Of a stretch of DNA of 64,000 nucleotides, positions 12,955-24,950 are shown piece after piece (the stretch's first letter is position 1; every line of letters starts with the position of its first letter). The stretch is from Chaenocephalus aceratus (Eukaryota; Chordata; Actinopteri; Perciformes; Channichthyidae). The position numbers and the translations under genes were made by a program. The DNA lies in NCBI GenBank assembly GCA_023974075.1, contig CM043798.1, forward strand, positions 19,251,441 through 19,315,440. Direction: 5' to 3'. The notes below the pieces were generated by a model. The model was given only the letters and a program-made list of their open reading frames with translations. It was not told where the DNA came from and ran no database searches.

Positions 12955-14822
12955 TTAACAGGCAGAACTCTGTCTCAACACGGGACCCAGCACTGCGCGG
13001 GCCACACTTGGAGCAGAGACATCTAGCCTGTAAAAGCGGACAAAAGTGAGCGGCGAGGACCAGCTCGCTGCTGCACAGATGTCTTGGATGGAAACACCCT
13101 TGAACAAAGCCCAGGATGTGGCCAGTCCACGAGTAGAATGAGCACGCAGGCCCGTTGGTGCCTGCAAACCCTGACTCGTATAAGTCAGAGCAATCGCTTC
13201 CGCAATCCAGTGGGAGAGCCGTTGCCTGGTAACGGGCTTGCCCTTCTGAGGGTTAGCCCAGGATATAAAGAGTTGGTCATTACAACGAAACTCTTTGGAC
13301 CTGTCCATATAGATGCGTAAAGCACGAACTGGACACAGCAAATTCGGCCGCTTTTCCTCAGAGGAACACAGCGGCGGAGGAAATGCCACAAACTTGAAGT
13401 TGTTGCCTGTTACAAATACCTTGGTATCTGGCTTGATGATTGTCTCTCTTTTAAACTTCATGTCAATAACCTGCTAAAAAAACTGAGGGTTAGGCTAGGG
13501 TTCTTTTTCAGAAACAAGTCCTGTTTCTCGCTTGAGGCCAGGAAAAGGCTAGTCACTGTGACCTTTTTACCTGTGCTGGACTATGGTGATTTGATGTATA
13601 TGAATGCACCTGCCAATTGCCTGGTCAAGTTAGATGCTGCGTATCACAGTGCACTGAGATTTGTGACAAACTGTAAAGCATTAACCAATCACTGTACCCT
13701 GTATGCAAGGGCTGGTTTGCTTTCACTAACTGTACGGAGGCTCAGTCACTGGTATATTTTTATATACAAAGCCATGTTAGGGAAACTTCCATCTTATATC
13801 TGCTCCCTGATCTCACGGAGAATTGTAAGTGGCTACTGCCTGAGATCGAATGCTGTGGTTTTATTAAATGTGCCAACTGCTAGGACTGTCTTAGGGAAGA
13901 CAGCTTTTAGATGCGCAGCTCCTCTGTCTTGGAATAGTCTGCAAATTAAATGGAAACTTAACAATCTGGTGCCACTAAATGTTTTTAAAGCTCGGTTGGA
14001 TGCTACTCAATCGGAAGCTATTGGTACCTGTTTATGTGGATAATTTTGTAAATGATGCTGTATGATGTCCTTTTGTTGTTCTATTTATGTGTTTATGTTT
14101 CATGTGGAACTACTTGAGCAGGTCTCCCTTGGAAAAGAGATCAATGATCTCAATGGGATTTTATCTGTATAAATAAAGGTTTGAAATGAAATGAAATGAA
14201 TGTCAATTGGGGTACATGAGCCAACCACCTTAGGTATAAAGGCAGGGTTGGGCTTCAGCAACACTCTCGTTTGCCCCGGGGGAAACTGAGTGAACGAAGG
14301 ATGTACAGAGAGCGCATGAATGTCACTGACTCGCTTGGCAGATGCCAGAGCCAGTAACAGCACTGTCTTCAGTGACAGGTGTTTCATGTCAGCTTCTTCC
14401 AGGGGTTCAAATGGAGGTCGAGTGAGCCCATCTAAAACCACTGTCAAGTCCCATAAGGGCACCAGTGACCTGGAAACCGGGAGGAGCCTGTGAGCCCCTT
14501 TCATAAAACGGCAGACCAAAGGATGTTGGCTAGCCGTCTTTCCCTCAAAGCCCACATGGCATGCAGCAATAGCAGCCAGGTACACTTTAATCGTAGAGAA
14601 AGCTCTGTGTTTATCAATTAAGTCCTGTAGAAATGATAAAATCACCCCGACAGGACATTGAAAAGAGATGTGTCCTTCTTGAAGGCACCACTCCTCAAAC
14701 ACCCTCCACTTACAGTCATAGAGAGACCTGGTGGAGGAAGCTCTCGCACTCTGAATAGTGTTTATCACCTTCTGAGGGAGACCCACTGTATTCAGATTGT
14801 ACCACTCACGGGCCAGGCCCAT
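12955..14822 (-). pseudogene. DIRS tyrosine recombinase, interrupted by a LINE
   Basis: The recombinase cuts and rejoins DNA through a tyrosine nucleophile to integrate the circular retrotransposon cDNA. The frame opens near ATG 14822 (MGLAREWYNLNTVG), overlaps the end of the RNase H frame and runs to about 14208. The catalytic core starts there, with the first arginine in SAKRVSDIHAL. The rest resumes at about 13392 and ends at 12955. It carries the HxxR motif in RAHSTRGLATSW, the tryptophan region AASWSSP and the tyrosine in VRFYRLDV. About 0.8 kb of LINE sequence on the opposite strand separates the halves, so a full recombinase cannot be made. Both catalytic halves otherwise look well preserved, suggesting the LINE arrived late. 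Confidence 0.85.
13393..14200 (+). mobile_element. 5'-truncated LINE with the end of ORF2
   Basis: An open frame from about 13393 to the TAA at 14041 reads LEVVACYKYLGIWLDD, then VLDYGDLMYMNA, LRFVTNCKAL and later CAAPLSWNSLQ. This is the C-terminal part of ORF2 of a non-LTR retrotransposon of jockey/L2/CR1-like style. It is followed by AATAAA and a short TGAAA tandem tail at about 14181-14200, a common LINE 3' end. It lacks the endonuclease and most of the reverse transcriptase. The 5' junction with the recombinase gene is inferred from where one coding frame stops making sense and the other begins. A clean target duplication was not resolved. Confidence 0.82.
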
Positions 14823-15853
14823 AGTGCCAAGCGCTCTGGGTGTGGGTGAAAAATCGTCTCCCCCGCCTGAGACAGTATGTCCCTGCGTAGTGGGAGCTGC
14901 CACGGCTGCCGGCACAGCAGCTGATATATCTCCGCCAGCCAGTACATTGCAGGCCAGTGCGGAGCTATCAGGATAAGTGTGTGGCGTTGTTCTCTCACTC
15001 TGGCCAGAGTTGGGGGTATCAGAGCCAGGGGTGGGAACGCGTACAGAAGGACCGGAGGCCAAACGTGCGCGAGCGCGTCCACGCCTAACGGTGCGTTTAA
15101 ATCGTGCATTGAAAAGAACAGCTGACATTGAGCATTTTCTTTTGATGCGAACAGATCTACCGCGGCTCGGCCGTAACGCACCCACAGCTGACTCACAATC
15201 ATTGGATGTAGAGTCCAGTCTGCATATAGCGGTGCACCTCTGGACAGCAGATCCGCCCCGAGGTACATCACTCCTAGTACGTGCGTCGCTCTCAGAGAGA
15301 GGAGACGTCCGCAGCTCCATAAGATCAGTTTGCGTGCCAGCATGTGTAACTGGAGAGAACGCAAACCCCCTTGGCGGTTTATATACGATATTGTGGTCGT
15401 GTTGTCTGTCCTCACGAGGACCTGATGTCCTCTGAGAAAAGGCAGAAAGCGTTTCAGGGTGAGGAACACCGCTAAAAGCTCCAGATAATTTATGTGTGAC
15501 CGTTGGAGGTCTCTGCTCCAGAGACCCCTCACAGGTCGACCTTCGTATATACCCCCCCAGCCCGTCAGACATGCGTCTGTGATGACCACCTTCCGCGATA
15601 GGACAGCATCCATAGGTACGCCCCGTACTAGAAAAGTCGGGTGTAGCCAGTGGCACAGAGCCATTACACATTTCATAGTGACCATCACTCTCCGTGCGCT
15701 ATGACGCGCGGGGTCCAATCTGAGGGCAGCTACCCAGCGCTGAAACTCCCTCATGTGTAAGCGTCCCAGTCGTACCACCAGAATGGCTGACGCCATGAGC
15801 CCCAGCAACCGCAGACATGATCTGATTATATTTGCGTGGTTGGAAATGAGCAA
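14792..15853 (-). pseudogene. DIRS pol, RNase H region
   Basis: Continues the pol polyprotein in a different frame from the reverse transcriptase. Recognisable parts are VVITDACLTGWGG (RNase H first aspartate), HINYLELLAVFLTLKRF, RTDNTTTISYINRQGG and DLFASKENAQCQLFF, all typical of DIRS-like pol. The frame ends at 14792 after overlapping the recombinase start by about 30 bases. Between 15990 and 15853 the expected polymerase thumb sequence is spread over three frames, so at least two small indels have occurred. RNase H would remove the RNA strand during reverse transcription. Confidence 0.8.
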
Positions 15854-15989
15854 GGCAAGCCCTGAAGGCTTTCACTCTCTCTGCTGACAAGCGGACTGTA
15901 AAGGGCACCGAATTCAGGCGTAGGCCCAGAAGAGTACAGTCTGGGCTGGAGACAACATGCTCTTTTCTGTGTTTATTACAAAACCCAGG

Positions 15990-17171
15990 TCAAGCAGGTG
16001 TTTTTACGAGGACATTCGTCTGCGTAATAGCCTCTTGTTCCGACTGTGCGAGAAGGAGCCAATCGTCCAGATAAGTTGCCAGGCGAATACCCTGTTGTCT
16101 CAACGGGGCTATCGCGGCTTCCGTACACCGTATAAACACTCGCGGGCTGAGAGACAGACCGAAGGGACGTACTCTGTACCCGTAACAGACTCCCTGAAAG
16201 GCGAACCTCAGATATTTCCTGTGTGGGTAATATACTGGGATGTGGAAATACGCATCTTTCAGGTCGACTAATGTGAACCAGTCGTTTTGGCGCACGAGAC
16301 GCAACAGAGATGTGTGAGTGAGCATTCTGAATTTGTATCTTTTGAGATATTTGTTCAGAGCTCTCAAATCTAGTATAGGCCGAATTCCATTCCCTCCCCG
16401 TTTGGGAACGAGGAAATACTTGGAATAAAAGCCGCTCTGACTCTGTTCGGCCGGTATTATCGATATAGCTTTCTTTTCTAGCAGCGAGAAAATCTCTTGC
16501 TCTAGAATATGGGCTGACTCTCCCCGGGCCTGTGAATACAGAATACCCGAGAAGTGAGGGGGGGTGACAGCGAATTGGATCCTGTAGCCCCGTGTTACTG
16601 TCTTGAAAACCTCTGTGAGCATCCTCCACTTGTCGCTTCTCAAAGCGAGCGGAGATGTCACAGCTCTGTCGTCTGCCCTCAGTGTCTCTATTTGTTGTGT
16701 CATGGGGCCCTCTAGTGTCTGAACACGGTGGTACCCCAGGTTGACAACCCCGGCCGACACTGCGCATGCGCGTGGCAGTGGTGCCTTCACAATCCCGTCT
16801 ATTGTCCGCCTTTTGAGAGAGGCCGTAGCCGCTCTCAAAAGAGGGGGAGACGACAGACTGTTTATTGTTTTTATTGTTTTTCTTTTCATTTTTATTGACT
16901 GCGCCCTTGGCTTCAAGCCTGGAAACGACAGTGGAAAATGATTTATTTTGAAACAATGATGACATGTGTTTGTGTGACTTAAACAGGCAGCGGAACTTGC
17001 TGTCTTTGATGTTAAGTCCATTTCCCTGATGGCGCGAACTTGAGGATGACGTTTTGGCATCACTCGAGGCGGCGGGAAGATGGGGGCATGGCGGCACCCC
17101 GAAAACACATGAGCATCCAACACTGGAACGTGCTCTGGAGCTGGGGAAAAGGGAACTTCCAGCTCCTTCAT
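15990..17171 (-). pseudogene. DIRS pol, reverse transcriptase region
   Basis: This 393-codon frame carries the reverse-transcriptase core: FYSKYFLVPKRGGNGIRPIL, LKDAYFHIPVYYPHRKYLRF, RPFGLSLSPRVF and the catalytic YLDDWLLLA. The order and spacing fit the palm of DIRS/Ngaro-type enzymes. It stops at 15990 in VLVKTPA where an intact copy would continue into the thumb, so a frameshift ends it. The start is taken at the first methionine; in the living element pol may be reached from the Gag frame, because Gag ends at 17193 just upstream. The longer overlapping frame at 15976-17697 was judged a shadow. Confidence 0.82.
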
Positions 17172-17192
17172 CGAGGAGAGGAGAGGAGGCTG

Positions 17193-18729
17193 TCAGGCCG
17201 CCCGCTTCTTCTTCCTCGCCTGGTGGCTGAAAACCTGGGTCGGCTGCGCCTGAGCGGCCGCTGCCGGGACCGGAGAATTTCTTGGCCAGCTCTCTCTTAC
17301 CTCGTGCCTGGGCTGGGGACCCGGGACGGACTGCGGTCTCTGCTGCTTCGGTATTTTGAACCGAGCAGGACGTGAGACAGCTTGGGTGAAGGCCTGCCGC
17401 GGGACCATTGGAGGTGGCGGCTGGACCCTTCGGGGAAGACAGAGCTGGAGAGCCTCGTCTCCCTTCCTTTTTGACTCGCACCTCAGCTGCATTGAAGCTA
17501 GAGCGGAGCCAAATATGCCCTCGGGAACAATAGGCATGTCCAGAACATCCTCTTTTTCCCGGTCTGGAAGGTTGGTCAGGTTGAGCCACCTGGCTCTCTC
17601 CTGTACCACCATCATTCCCAGTGCTTTTCCTGTGGCTTGGACTGCAGAGCGCTGCACACGGAGGCAAATGTCCGTGATCGCTGCGATCTCGTCCCACATG
17701 GCAGGCTCAGGTCTGCTCGACATGTCCTCGCAAAGCTCCGCCTGGTAGGCGGTCAGCAGCGAGGAGACGTTGAGAGCCCTGGCGGACAAAGCTGCGGCTT
17801 TATAGGCCCGTTCGGTCATCGCTGACTGGAACCGGTCTGCCTTTGTCGGTAGCATGGGGTTCCTGCTTGGTGTCGAAGCCAGCCTCGGTTGGAGGTGGGC
17901 TGCCACCAGCGGTTCCATGGGCGGCATGCGGAGCAGGCCGAGCCTCTCCATACCGTCACAGTCCAGGGAGGAGGCACCCTGGATTGGGGCCTTGTTGCTG
18001 AAGGGACGGTCGAGATCTGGAGGTCTCCTTGGCCACTTCAGGCCATGGGATGTCCATCCTGGACGCAGCGCGGTGACACACGGCCTGCAAGTCCATGCTT
18101 AGGACGGGCGAAGCTGGTGTGCTCTCACCCGGGGGAGCGGACATCACTCCCGGCTTAGCAGCCTGAGCCGATGAAACGAAGATGTCATCCCCATCTGAGT
18201 CAGACAGGAGGAACTCAGAGGTATCCTCTTCGTCCTCCATGTAGTCCAACTCCAGGACATCCTCCGCGGGTGGAACCATGGTGAGGTCCAATTGGGAGCC
18301 CCAGCTTGACACAGCGCGGGGCTCCGATCTCGCGGCTCTTGCCGTCACTGGGTCCCAGCCTGAAACGGCGTGGGGCTCCGGTTCAGCGGCTGTCGCTGTT
18401 GTTGAGCCCCAGTCTGACACAGCGCGGGGCTCAATCTCTGCGGCGGACGCCACCATGTCTTGATTGCCGGACGACGAATCAGCGGACATGAGGGTGTCCT
18501 GTCCCGACAAGCTAGCTTGGCGTGCTAACCGTCGGCGGAGGCTCTTCATGGTGAAGCGGGTACAATGCCCGCACGAGCCGGGGTTATCGATAGCCTCCCG
18601 GGCGTGTTCCAGCCCGAGGCAGGACGAGCAGACCTGGTGTGAGTCTGTGCCTGACATTTTAAACCCGCAGCCGCATAGCCGAGCCTCAGAGTCCCTGACT
18701 CCTATGGTGTGAGGGAGAGAAGGGTCCAT
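17193..18729 (-). pseudogene. DIRS Gag-like protein, frameshifted
   Basis: The N-terminal frame (18729-17956) starts MDPSLPHTIGVRD and has a cysteine-rich module with CGC, VCSSC and CGHC, probably zinc- and nucleic-acid-binding. An acidic region follows (VLELDYMEDEEDTSEF). The frame then breaks and continues at 17951-17193 from MERLGLLRMPPMEPLVAAHL. Compared with copy 2, about 100 bases are missing near 17990, which causes the shift. The segment TDICLRVQRSAVQATGKALG and the tail rich in Q, P and basic residues are shared by both copies. The role as capsid/nucleocapsid is inferred from position upstream of reverse transcriptase. Confidence 0.75.
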
Positions 18730-19186
18730 CTTCGATCGCTGGGGTGTCGGCGTGGAGTGGACACGCTAGTAACAGGTACGTTACTGAGAAAAAAATCTAA
18801 CCTTGCCGTTAGTCCGAAAGGAAAAAAGGCGACGGTGTAGATTTGATTCTTTAAAGAATATTAACTGGTGTGTTAATACCTTTTTTATCTCTGTCTCCTC
18901 TGGTGTGAGAGAGAAAAGAGAACGTCCTCTTTACCGTGGTGTCGGTGTGGAGGGAAGAACAAACTAGCAACAAGTATGTTACTAGCTTGAAGAAAAAAAT
19001 CAAACCTTACCGTTATTTCGACAGAAAGAACGGCGAGGCAGATTCCAATATTAACTGGTGTGTTAATATTGCTAAATCTTCTTGCAAAGCAAAAAAGTAA
19101 CCGGCAAGCGCCCGTCGACCGAATGTTAGCTTGGGTTCAGTCTGTGGACCGTTAAGCTAGCCCGGTTACTGATAAAACGAGATGTG

Positions 19187-19381
19187 CTCTGAAGCGAAAA
19201 GAGGTGTTTGAATGACGCTGTGTCGTAGCGCAAGCTACTTAAAGGGTGGGTGGATTCCCTGACGTTGACGTCAAGATCACCAGCCAATCAGGATTGGTGT
19301 AATGAGATTGATGCTTCTGTTTGCATACGCGTTGAGGCGCATCCCATAGTGAGACATCGAACGGAGTGTTATGAATGAGAA
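19187..19381 (-). promoter_or_regulatory. DIRS 5' inverted terminal repeat with promoter-like boxes
   Basis: The outer end TTCTCATTCATAACACTCCG (reverse strand, from 19381) is the element's 5' terminus. Reading inward it has CCAAT and ATTGG boxes close together, a perfect cAMP-response palindrome TGACGTCA at 19266-19273 and then an AT-rich TTTAAG element. The inverse copy at the other end keeps TGACGTCA at 12686-12693. Together these look like a pol II promoter for the element's transcript. No expression evidence is available from sequence alone. Confidence 0.55.
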
Positions 19382-20414
19382 CTTATAATGTCAGGACCTT
19401 TTTTGTCGTCTGTGAGGAAAAGAAATGGGGCTCAGAGCCTCAGAATACTGAAATCTGTATTTTTTATAATCTTTTTTTCCTTCTAATTTGTTATCCTTTT
19501 ATAAATAACACACTGTTATTTACTCAACAATAACACACAATTATCCTTGTTTTTATTTATTTGTTTAATTCCATAATCTCGGGCTTTTTTGGTGTCTGTC
19601 AGGAACTGAATTTCAAAATAAAAATGACCGGAAAAAGACGTAGGCCTATAAGGGACATTTCGAGCATCATTGCGATACACAGCCACTGAACAGATTACCC
19701 AAGATCCTCAGCTATGGTTTAAGCTCGCTGATTGGATGTTTTAGCCACAATGCATGTAGGGATATGGTGTTTATGCGATATGAAATCCGAAACACTTTTT
19801 TTTAAAAAGAAAATAATACTTTATTCCGAGTGATCATAACGGCATTGTAATACACGGTTCGGCTGCATTATATATTACATATCTGCTGTAGTTCTTTATT
19901 TATAGAGCCCTGATGAGAAGACCTTTGGAAAAACTGGAAGAAATGCCGCCGAAACTGAACACTTGACGTGGATCATAAATATATCTACAATTAAACAACA
20001 TCTTCAATTTCTCTTAACACAATACATCTCCTTGCAGTATCAACACTAATTCGGCTGACTTTTACATTTTATCTAATTCATAGATAGGTTATATTTACAC
20101 CATAACGGTGCACAGCTGATATAAAAGGACTAGTTTTTAAAGATATTACTGATTTTCTTTGAATATAAGAAGGTAAATACTGAGTCTGAAATAATATAGC
20201 AATATGCTGTAAAATTATGTGAAAACATGAATAAAACTACACATCTTCAGATGTTGTACATACATAAGTGTCCTACACTAATAATACTAAGTTATTATGG
20301 CTGTGTGTACTTTGTGTGCACCGCCTAGTGGTTAAAGCACATTATAAAATTATTGTTTTTATGTGTTATATTTGATGACCAAAATATTAAGAGTACATAC
20401 TTTCATAGGGGGAA

Positions 20415-20900
20415 TATGGAGTAATATGCTGTGTGTTTACATTAGCAAGCATGCAACACTCAGAGCTAACCATGGCGCTAACGCTGTAGGCTACTGGAGA
20501 GAATATGTGTAACGTAATGTCCTTGTGGTAAACCCTGCGAGAGAGAAAGGTTTGAGCTCCATACTGTTTCAGAAATAATGCTTAAAGTGATTGGGAACAT
20601 AAGATGGCATTTAATCACCGCAGCGTTTAGCTGAGTTTCTCCCGGTAGAAAACTCTCTTAGCAGGGGAAAGCTGCATGACGCTACAAAGGGGCGTGTCTA
20701 GCAGCAGCCGTTCCCTTTAAAGCAGAATCAGCCTTTTTGGAACAGGACTGGAATAGAGGGGTATGAGCAGTATGAGGCATGGCTACAATGGGTGATATGT
20801 TTGGTATTTTAAGCAAAAAACTTCACAGACATGTTTTGTATAGGTATGGCCCTACAATATATTTTTCAAATATAGCATAATAGGTCCACTTTAAATAAAT
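20415..20900 (-). mobile_element. Probable right part of a hAT-like MITE
   Basis: The stretch ends in GCATAATAGGTCC at 20875-20887, the inverse of the 12041-12053 terminus with one mismatch. It contains no coding frame. If truly paired with 12040-12323, it marks the target into which element A inserted; the inner border with element A at 20414 is ragged. Confidence 0.35.
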
Positions 20901-23900
20901 ATGGTGGAATGTAAGAACACGGGCCAAGCACAAGATATTAACTTCAAACCCTTTTTGGAGTTTCTCACAAACAAGCTTGATTGGACACCGATTTGACAAA
21001 TGTATCATATGTTGCACATCAATATTTTTGATTTTACAAATCAATATATTTTCTGCTTCTACAAAAGAGTAATGGCACATTTATGTTGTTTGTGCTGCCT
21101 TGGCAGAGGACTGCACTTTGTGAGCAATTTCTAGTTTATTTTAGCTGATTCAACTTGATATTTTATCTGCTTACATTGAACTGTGACCAAACAGTTTCAT
21201 GTGAGAGTACAAAATGTCAAAAGTCCATTATGCTTTGAAGAAATATGATGTACTTGGAAACTGTGTTGACAACATTTGTGTTTGTGATTAAATCTTCATG
21301 GCTGAAGATGCACAAACAAGAACTGACATGGTGTAAGCTGGTTTTGGAAAAGGAGTTATTGTCGATCCGTACGAAGACTTGTTTTATTCACAGTCAATAT
21401 TTATTCATGGTGACATTGTTGATGTACAGAACATAAATTAAACATAAGGCAGCGATGGAATCCCGTCTGATGTATTTTGTTTACACAGAAGAGTATGAAG
21501 GCCAAAGTGGCCCTCCACCACCACATTGCTACAGAATGTATTATTATTATTCAGACATCCGTTTGAATGAAAGTGGACGTAAAAAGAAAACAGATGGTTT
21601 GTGTCGAAGAGGCATGTCTGCTTTCACCAAGTCCGGATTCAGAATTAGGTACAGTAAACTGAACTGAAAGTGATTACACCAAATCTATGGATGGATTTTT
21701 TTTAAACAACTAAAAACAATTGGTTTTTTTTCTTAACCAATTTAAATGATATCAAGTACCAGACTTATCTTGTCCGTCCAAGCTGTGTTTCTTTTCATCC
21801 TTTCTGCCTGTGAATCTGAATGAATTTGACACAAAAACAAGAATTAAAACACAATAAATTACGAGTGTTTTTTCTTTTCTTTGATGCATACTGTATTCAT
21901 ACTCCAACAACATTTTATATCAAATCATGGTACAAAATAAAACGTTGTACCATATATGATGAGTAGCCTGTAGGTTGCGAACATCAAGTTTCACATTAAC
22001 TATTTTATTAAAAATATGGTTGGCCACTTGCTGCTCTAGAAAGGGTTCCATATGTTCGAAAGCAATTTCTCAAGAACTATGAGTTGTTTTCAACTAATGA
22101 ATTAATGGGGATTTGAACTTTGAGCAGTACTACTAATACAATTAAAGACTAGTTTGATCCCCTCCAGTAAGCCAGTGAAACTCAGTCCCTGTCATTTAGA
22201 CAAAGTCTCTTCTCTCTTTTTCTGTCTGTACTTTTAAACTATTTTCAATGACACAACTAAAGCACACTCATTCACACACGTTACTTTACCTCTTTCTACC
22301 CTGACAACATGAAGTAGCTTTGTGTTTCAGCGGATACCATAGTGACTGTATGAAAAGTTCCTCAGCGGTCGGTACTACAGGACAACGTTGCCAAGTCTAT
22401 TTTTGTCTTGCTCTTTCTTTCGCTTTCTTTCTCTTTTGTGTCTCTCATCATGCTCAGACATCTTTAACCTAGTGGAAAAGGTCTTTATTTCTCTAACAGC
22501 TCAGTCTGGACCTAATAAAGCAGACACACTGGAGATAAAATCGTCTGGAAGTCCAAGTATAGAGGAAAAAGAGTCATTATTCTGTCAAGCAAACAGAAGG
22601 AGGTGGGCCCTTTTTTTTTACCAGAGTTATTATTGTTGGCTTTGGCCATACACTGTCAGTCTTTGCTGACATTGTTACACTTAAATACCACAAAGTAAAT
22701 GTAAGGGAATGGTGTCATTGTTGTATTTATATTATAGGGCCAAATGTATAGTTATTGATTGTTTTAATTAAAGAAGAAGGCACAGAAATTAATGTCTTTG
22801 GTGGTAAAGATAAACTGGCTTTCTAATGGGATTACTTAGAATATGTATACAGGATGAATTGACATCAGAGGCATGAGGTTGTGAACTAAGTACATAAAAG
22901 ATGATGAAAAGTGTGTTTTTCAAAGTCACAAACCACAATGTGAACAGTTCATAAAAAGAAGTTAAGTGTGAAGACCAAAAACATCCACTCACACACACTA
23001 AGTCCACAGTAAATGATAGGGATAGTGTAATTATAGTTGTGTTATTATGACATAATGTTCGATCCACCCACAGATGTGCGGGGGTTTCTTCAGACCGCCC
23101 CAATGAAAGCATGCAGCTACATCATGTCTCTCGCAAAAATGAGCTCATCTCCAAATTCAGATTCATGACTCAAACCTGGATCTTAAAATCTGATTAATGT
23201 GCATCGCAGAGTGAAGATTTCATGTTCTTCTTCCAATTTACCACACAAATGTAATATTTGCAGCTGGGTAACTCCTTAACCTACTTGGAGTAAAAATGTG
23301 TTGAGCCTCACTTGAACCATGGAGGCCCGGGTTGAGTGGCCAAACTCGAAGAAGTCCATTAAATCACCTTTAAAGTGTGTTTCCATCAAAAAAATTAAAG
23401 TGCTATTTATGTGACTTTGGGGAGTCACAGGTTAAATGAAACTAGCTTATCTTTTATAGAATAATAATGTTGCCATTGTAGTTTGTGCCCTGAGGAGCTG
23501 GCAGCCAACAGGTTGTTATTACTATTGATTACTTTCAGGGCAGGGCAGAGGTTTAATGTTACCTCATCTTGATGTTATTTCAGATGTTATCCCATCCCAC
23601 CAGGAGAAATATCTTAGAGGAGGAACTATTAGATTTCACAGTATGCTCTTGTGTCTCCGGTGAAATTTCTCAAAGATACTGATGGGATTGATGTTTAAAT
23701 CAGGACAAACTGGGTTCATTCATAGTGATATAAAATTACTCAAAACTGTATAATGTATAACTGTCGGTCTAGGATGAAGGATCAGATCATAGGTTAGGAA
23801 TACCAGTGACAAGAGCGTTGTAGTACTCATCCGGTCAATAGTCAATACAATTTTATCGTTAGGTGAATTACCATGCAAATCAAAAACACAGAAAAACAGT

Positions 23901-24950
23901 TAAGGACAAATATTGTGGTCAAACAAGATTGTATGTGGAAGATGAAATATTTTCAGCTGTAGAAAATAGGACACGATTTAACAATTGACATGACAATTTT
24001 AACAAAATTCAGCATACTACGTTAGTTTGAAGTTTTTATTCCGTCCGGCTCAGATCCTTGGCTATAGATGCAGATGAATGGAAGAAAAGATCTGTGGTCC
24101 AGATGCACCGACTCACTGCGTGATTGATGTTCTGGAGAAGAAGAACAGAACATCTTATTTTGTCTGTCTTCCGCCCTCAAGTCATATTCACTTCAAAAGG
24201 TGATTTATCCGTATAATACAACACTTTACAATACCAAAGGGAAGCTGATATGCATGGGATTTATTGACTCAATTGAATAAAGTGCTAACCATTCAAGCAA
24301 GCAGAAGGGAACAAATCTGAGTTGTGATGTTCAAGGATGGCAAATGATCAGTGTTGCAACGACTCTAACTTGAGTTAAGAGAACAGATATATGTAGGCAT
24401 ATATGTTCCAATGCAATATAAACCCTCATTGCATTTTTGAATGCATGGTAATCAATTGATTCAAGATTGGTTTTGGGAGAGAGACTTCAGTATATGCAGG
24501 TGCCGGTGTCCAACTCTATATAATAAATAAAAAAACCTAAAATGAATTAGTTATTATTAACATATAAGTTGTTAGTTCAAATGTGATAACCTAAGAGTAA
24601 AATAGGGTAGGATTCAACTTTTTCAGGTTCAATATTTCTGTTTAAAAACCTAAAGAAAGACAGGAAAACAAAAAGATTCAAAAGTACTGGGAGATCATGC
24701 AATTTACTAAGAACCACTGACATTGGTCTGATTACTGAAAATTAGAGTGTAATTGTTGTGTCTCATTTTTGTTCCTAATCATCGAGTCAAGCTGCCTCAA
24801 CTATGAGAGAATGAGTCAAACAGGAACATAAAAATGGTCCTCTGTGTTGGCTTGGCTATCGAAAAAAGCTAAAACCAGACATCAAAACAGCTACTTGAGG
24901 CTCATAATAGGGCAGAAAAATGCTTAAAATAGCCAATAATAGTATGCTAA
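20901..24950. other. AT-rich intergenic DNA with no gene seen
   Basis: I see no exon, RNA gene or transposon terminus I can defend. A pyrimidine-rich tract occurs at 22400-22450 and several runs of A or T are present. Open frames are short and of random composition. Confidence 0.4.

Larger units (their letters stand above)
12554..19381 (-). mobile_element. DIRS-like tyrosine-recombinase retrotransposon, copy 1 (defective)
   Basis: Read on the minus strand the order is inverted terminal repeat, Gag, reverse transcriptase, RNase H, tyrosine recombinase, internal complementary region and second terminal repeat. This is the canonical DIRS layout. DIRS elements use the recombinase instead of an integrase and make no target duplication. 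None is seen here: flanks AAAAT and CTTATAATG rejoin into the element A sequence. Total length is about 6.8 kb including a roughly 0.8 kb LINE fragment. Gag and pol carry frameshifts and the recombinase gene is split, so the copy cannot encode its own proteins. Confidence 0.88.
12324..20414 (+). mobile_element. Element A copy 1 (TIR element), split by a DIRS-like insertion and lacking its right end
   Basis: It starts with the family terminus CAACCCAGTCTCACGGCATT at 12324. The segments 12324-12553 and 19382-20414 together align over about 1.26 kb with 57033-58308 of copy 2; the match stops at CATAGGGGGAA. No right terminal inverted repeat (ATGCCGTGAGACTGGGTTG) is found, so the copy is truncated. 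No transposase frame is visible, so it is non-autonomous. The superfamily is not assigned; better copies in this window show 7 bp target duplications. Confidence 0.75.

Noticed and set aside
13460..14207. ATGTCAAT at both 13460 and 14200 as a target duplication of the LINE
   Set aside because: The LINE reading frame (YKYLGIWLDD...) continues upstream of 13460 to about 13393, so the left match is inside the LINE and coincidental.
14977..15435. Plus-strand open frame of 152 codons
   Set aside because: It is antisense to DIRS RNase H/recombinase and has no motif.
15976..17697. 573-codon frame overlapping DIRS gag and pol
   Set aside because: The conserved Gag and reverse-transcriptase motifs lie mainly in other frames; in most of its length this frame has no recognisable motif and only joins shadows of Gag and pol.
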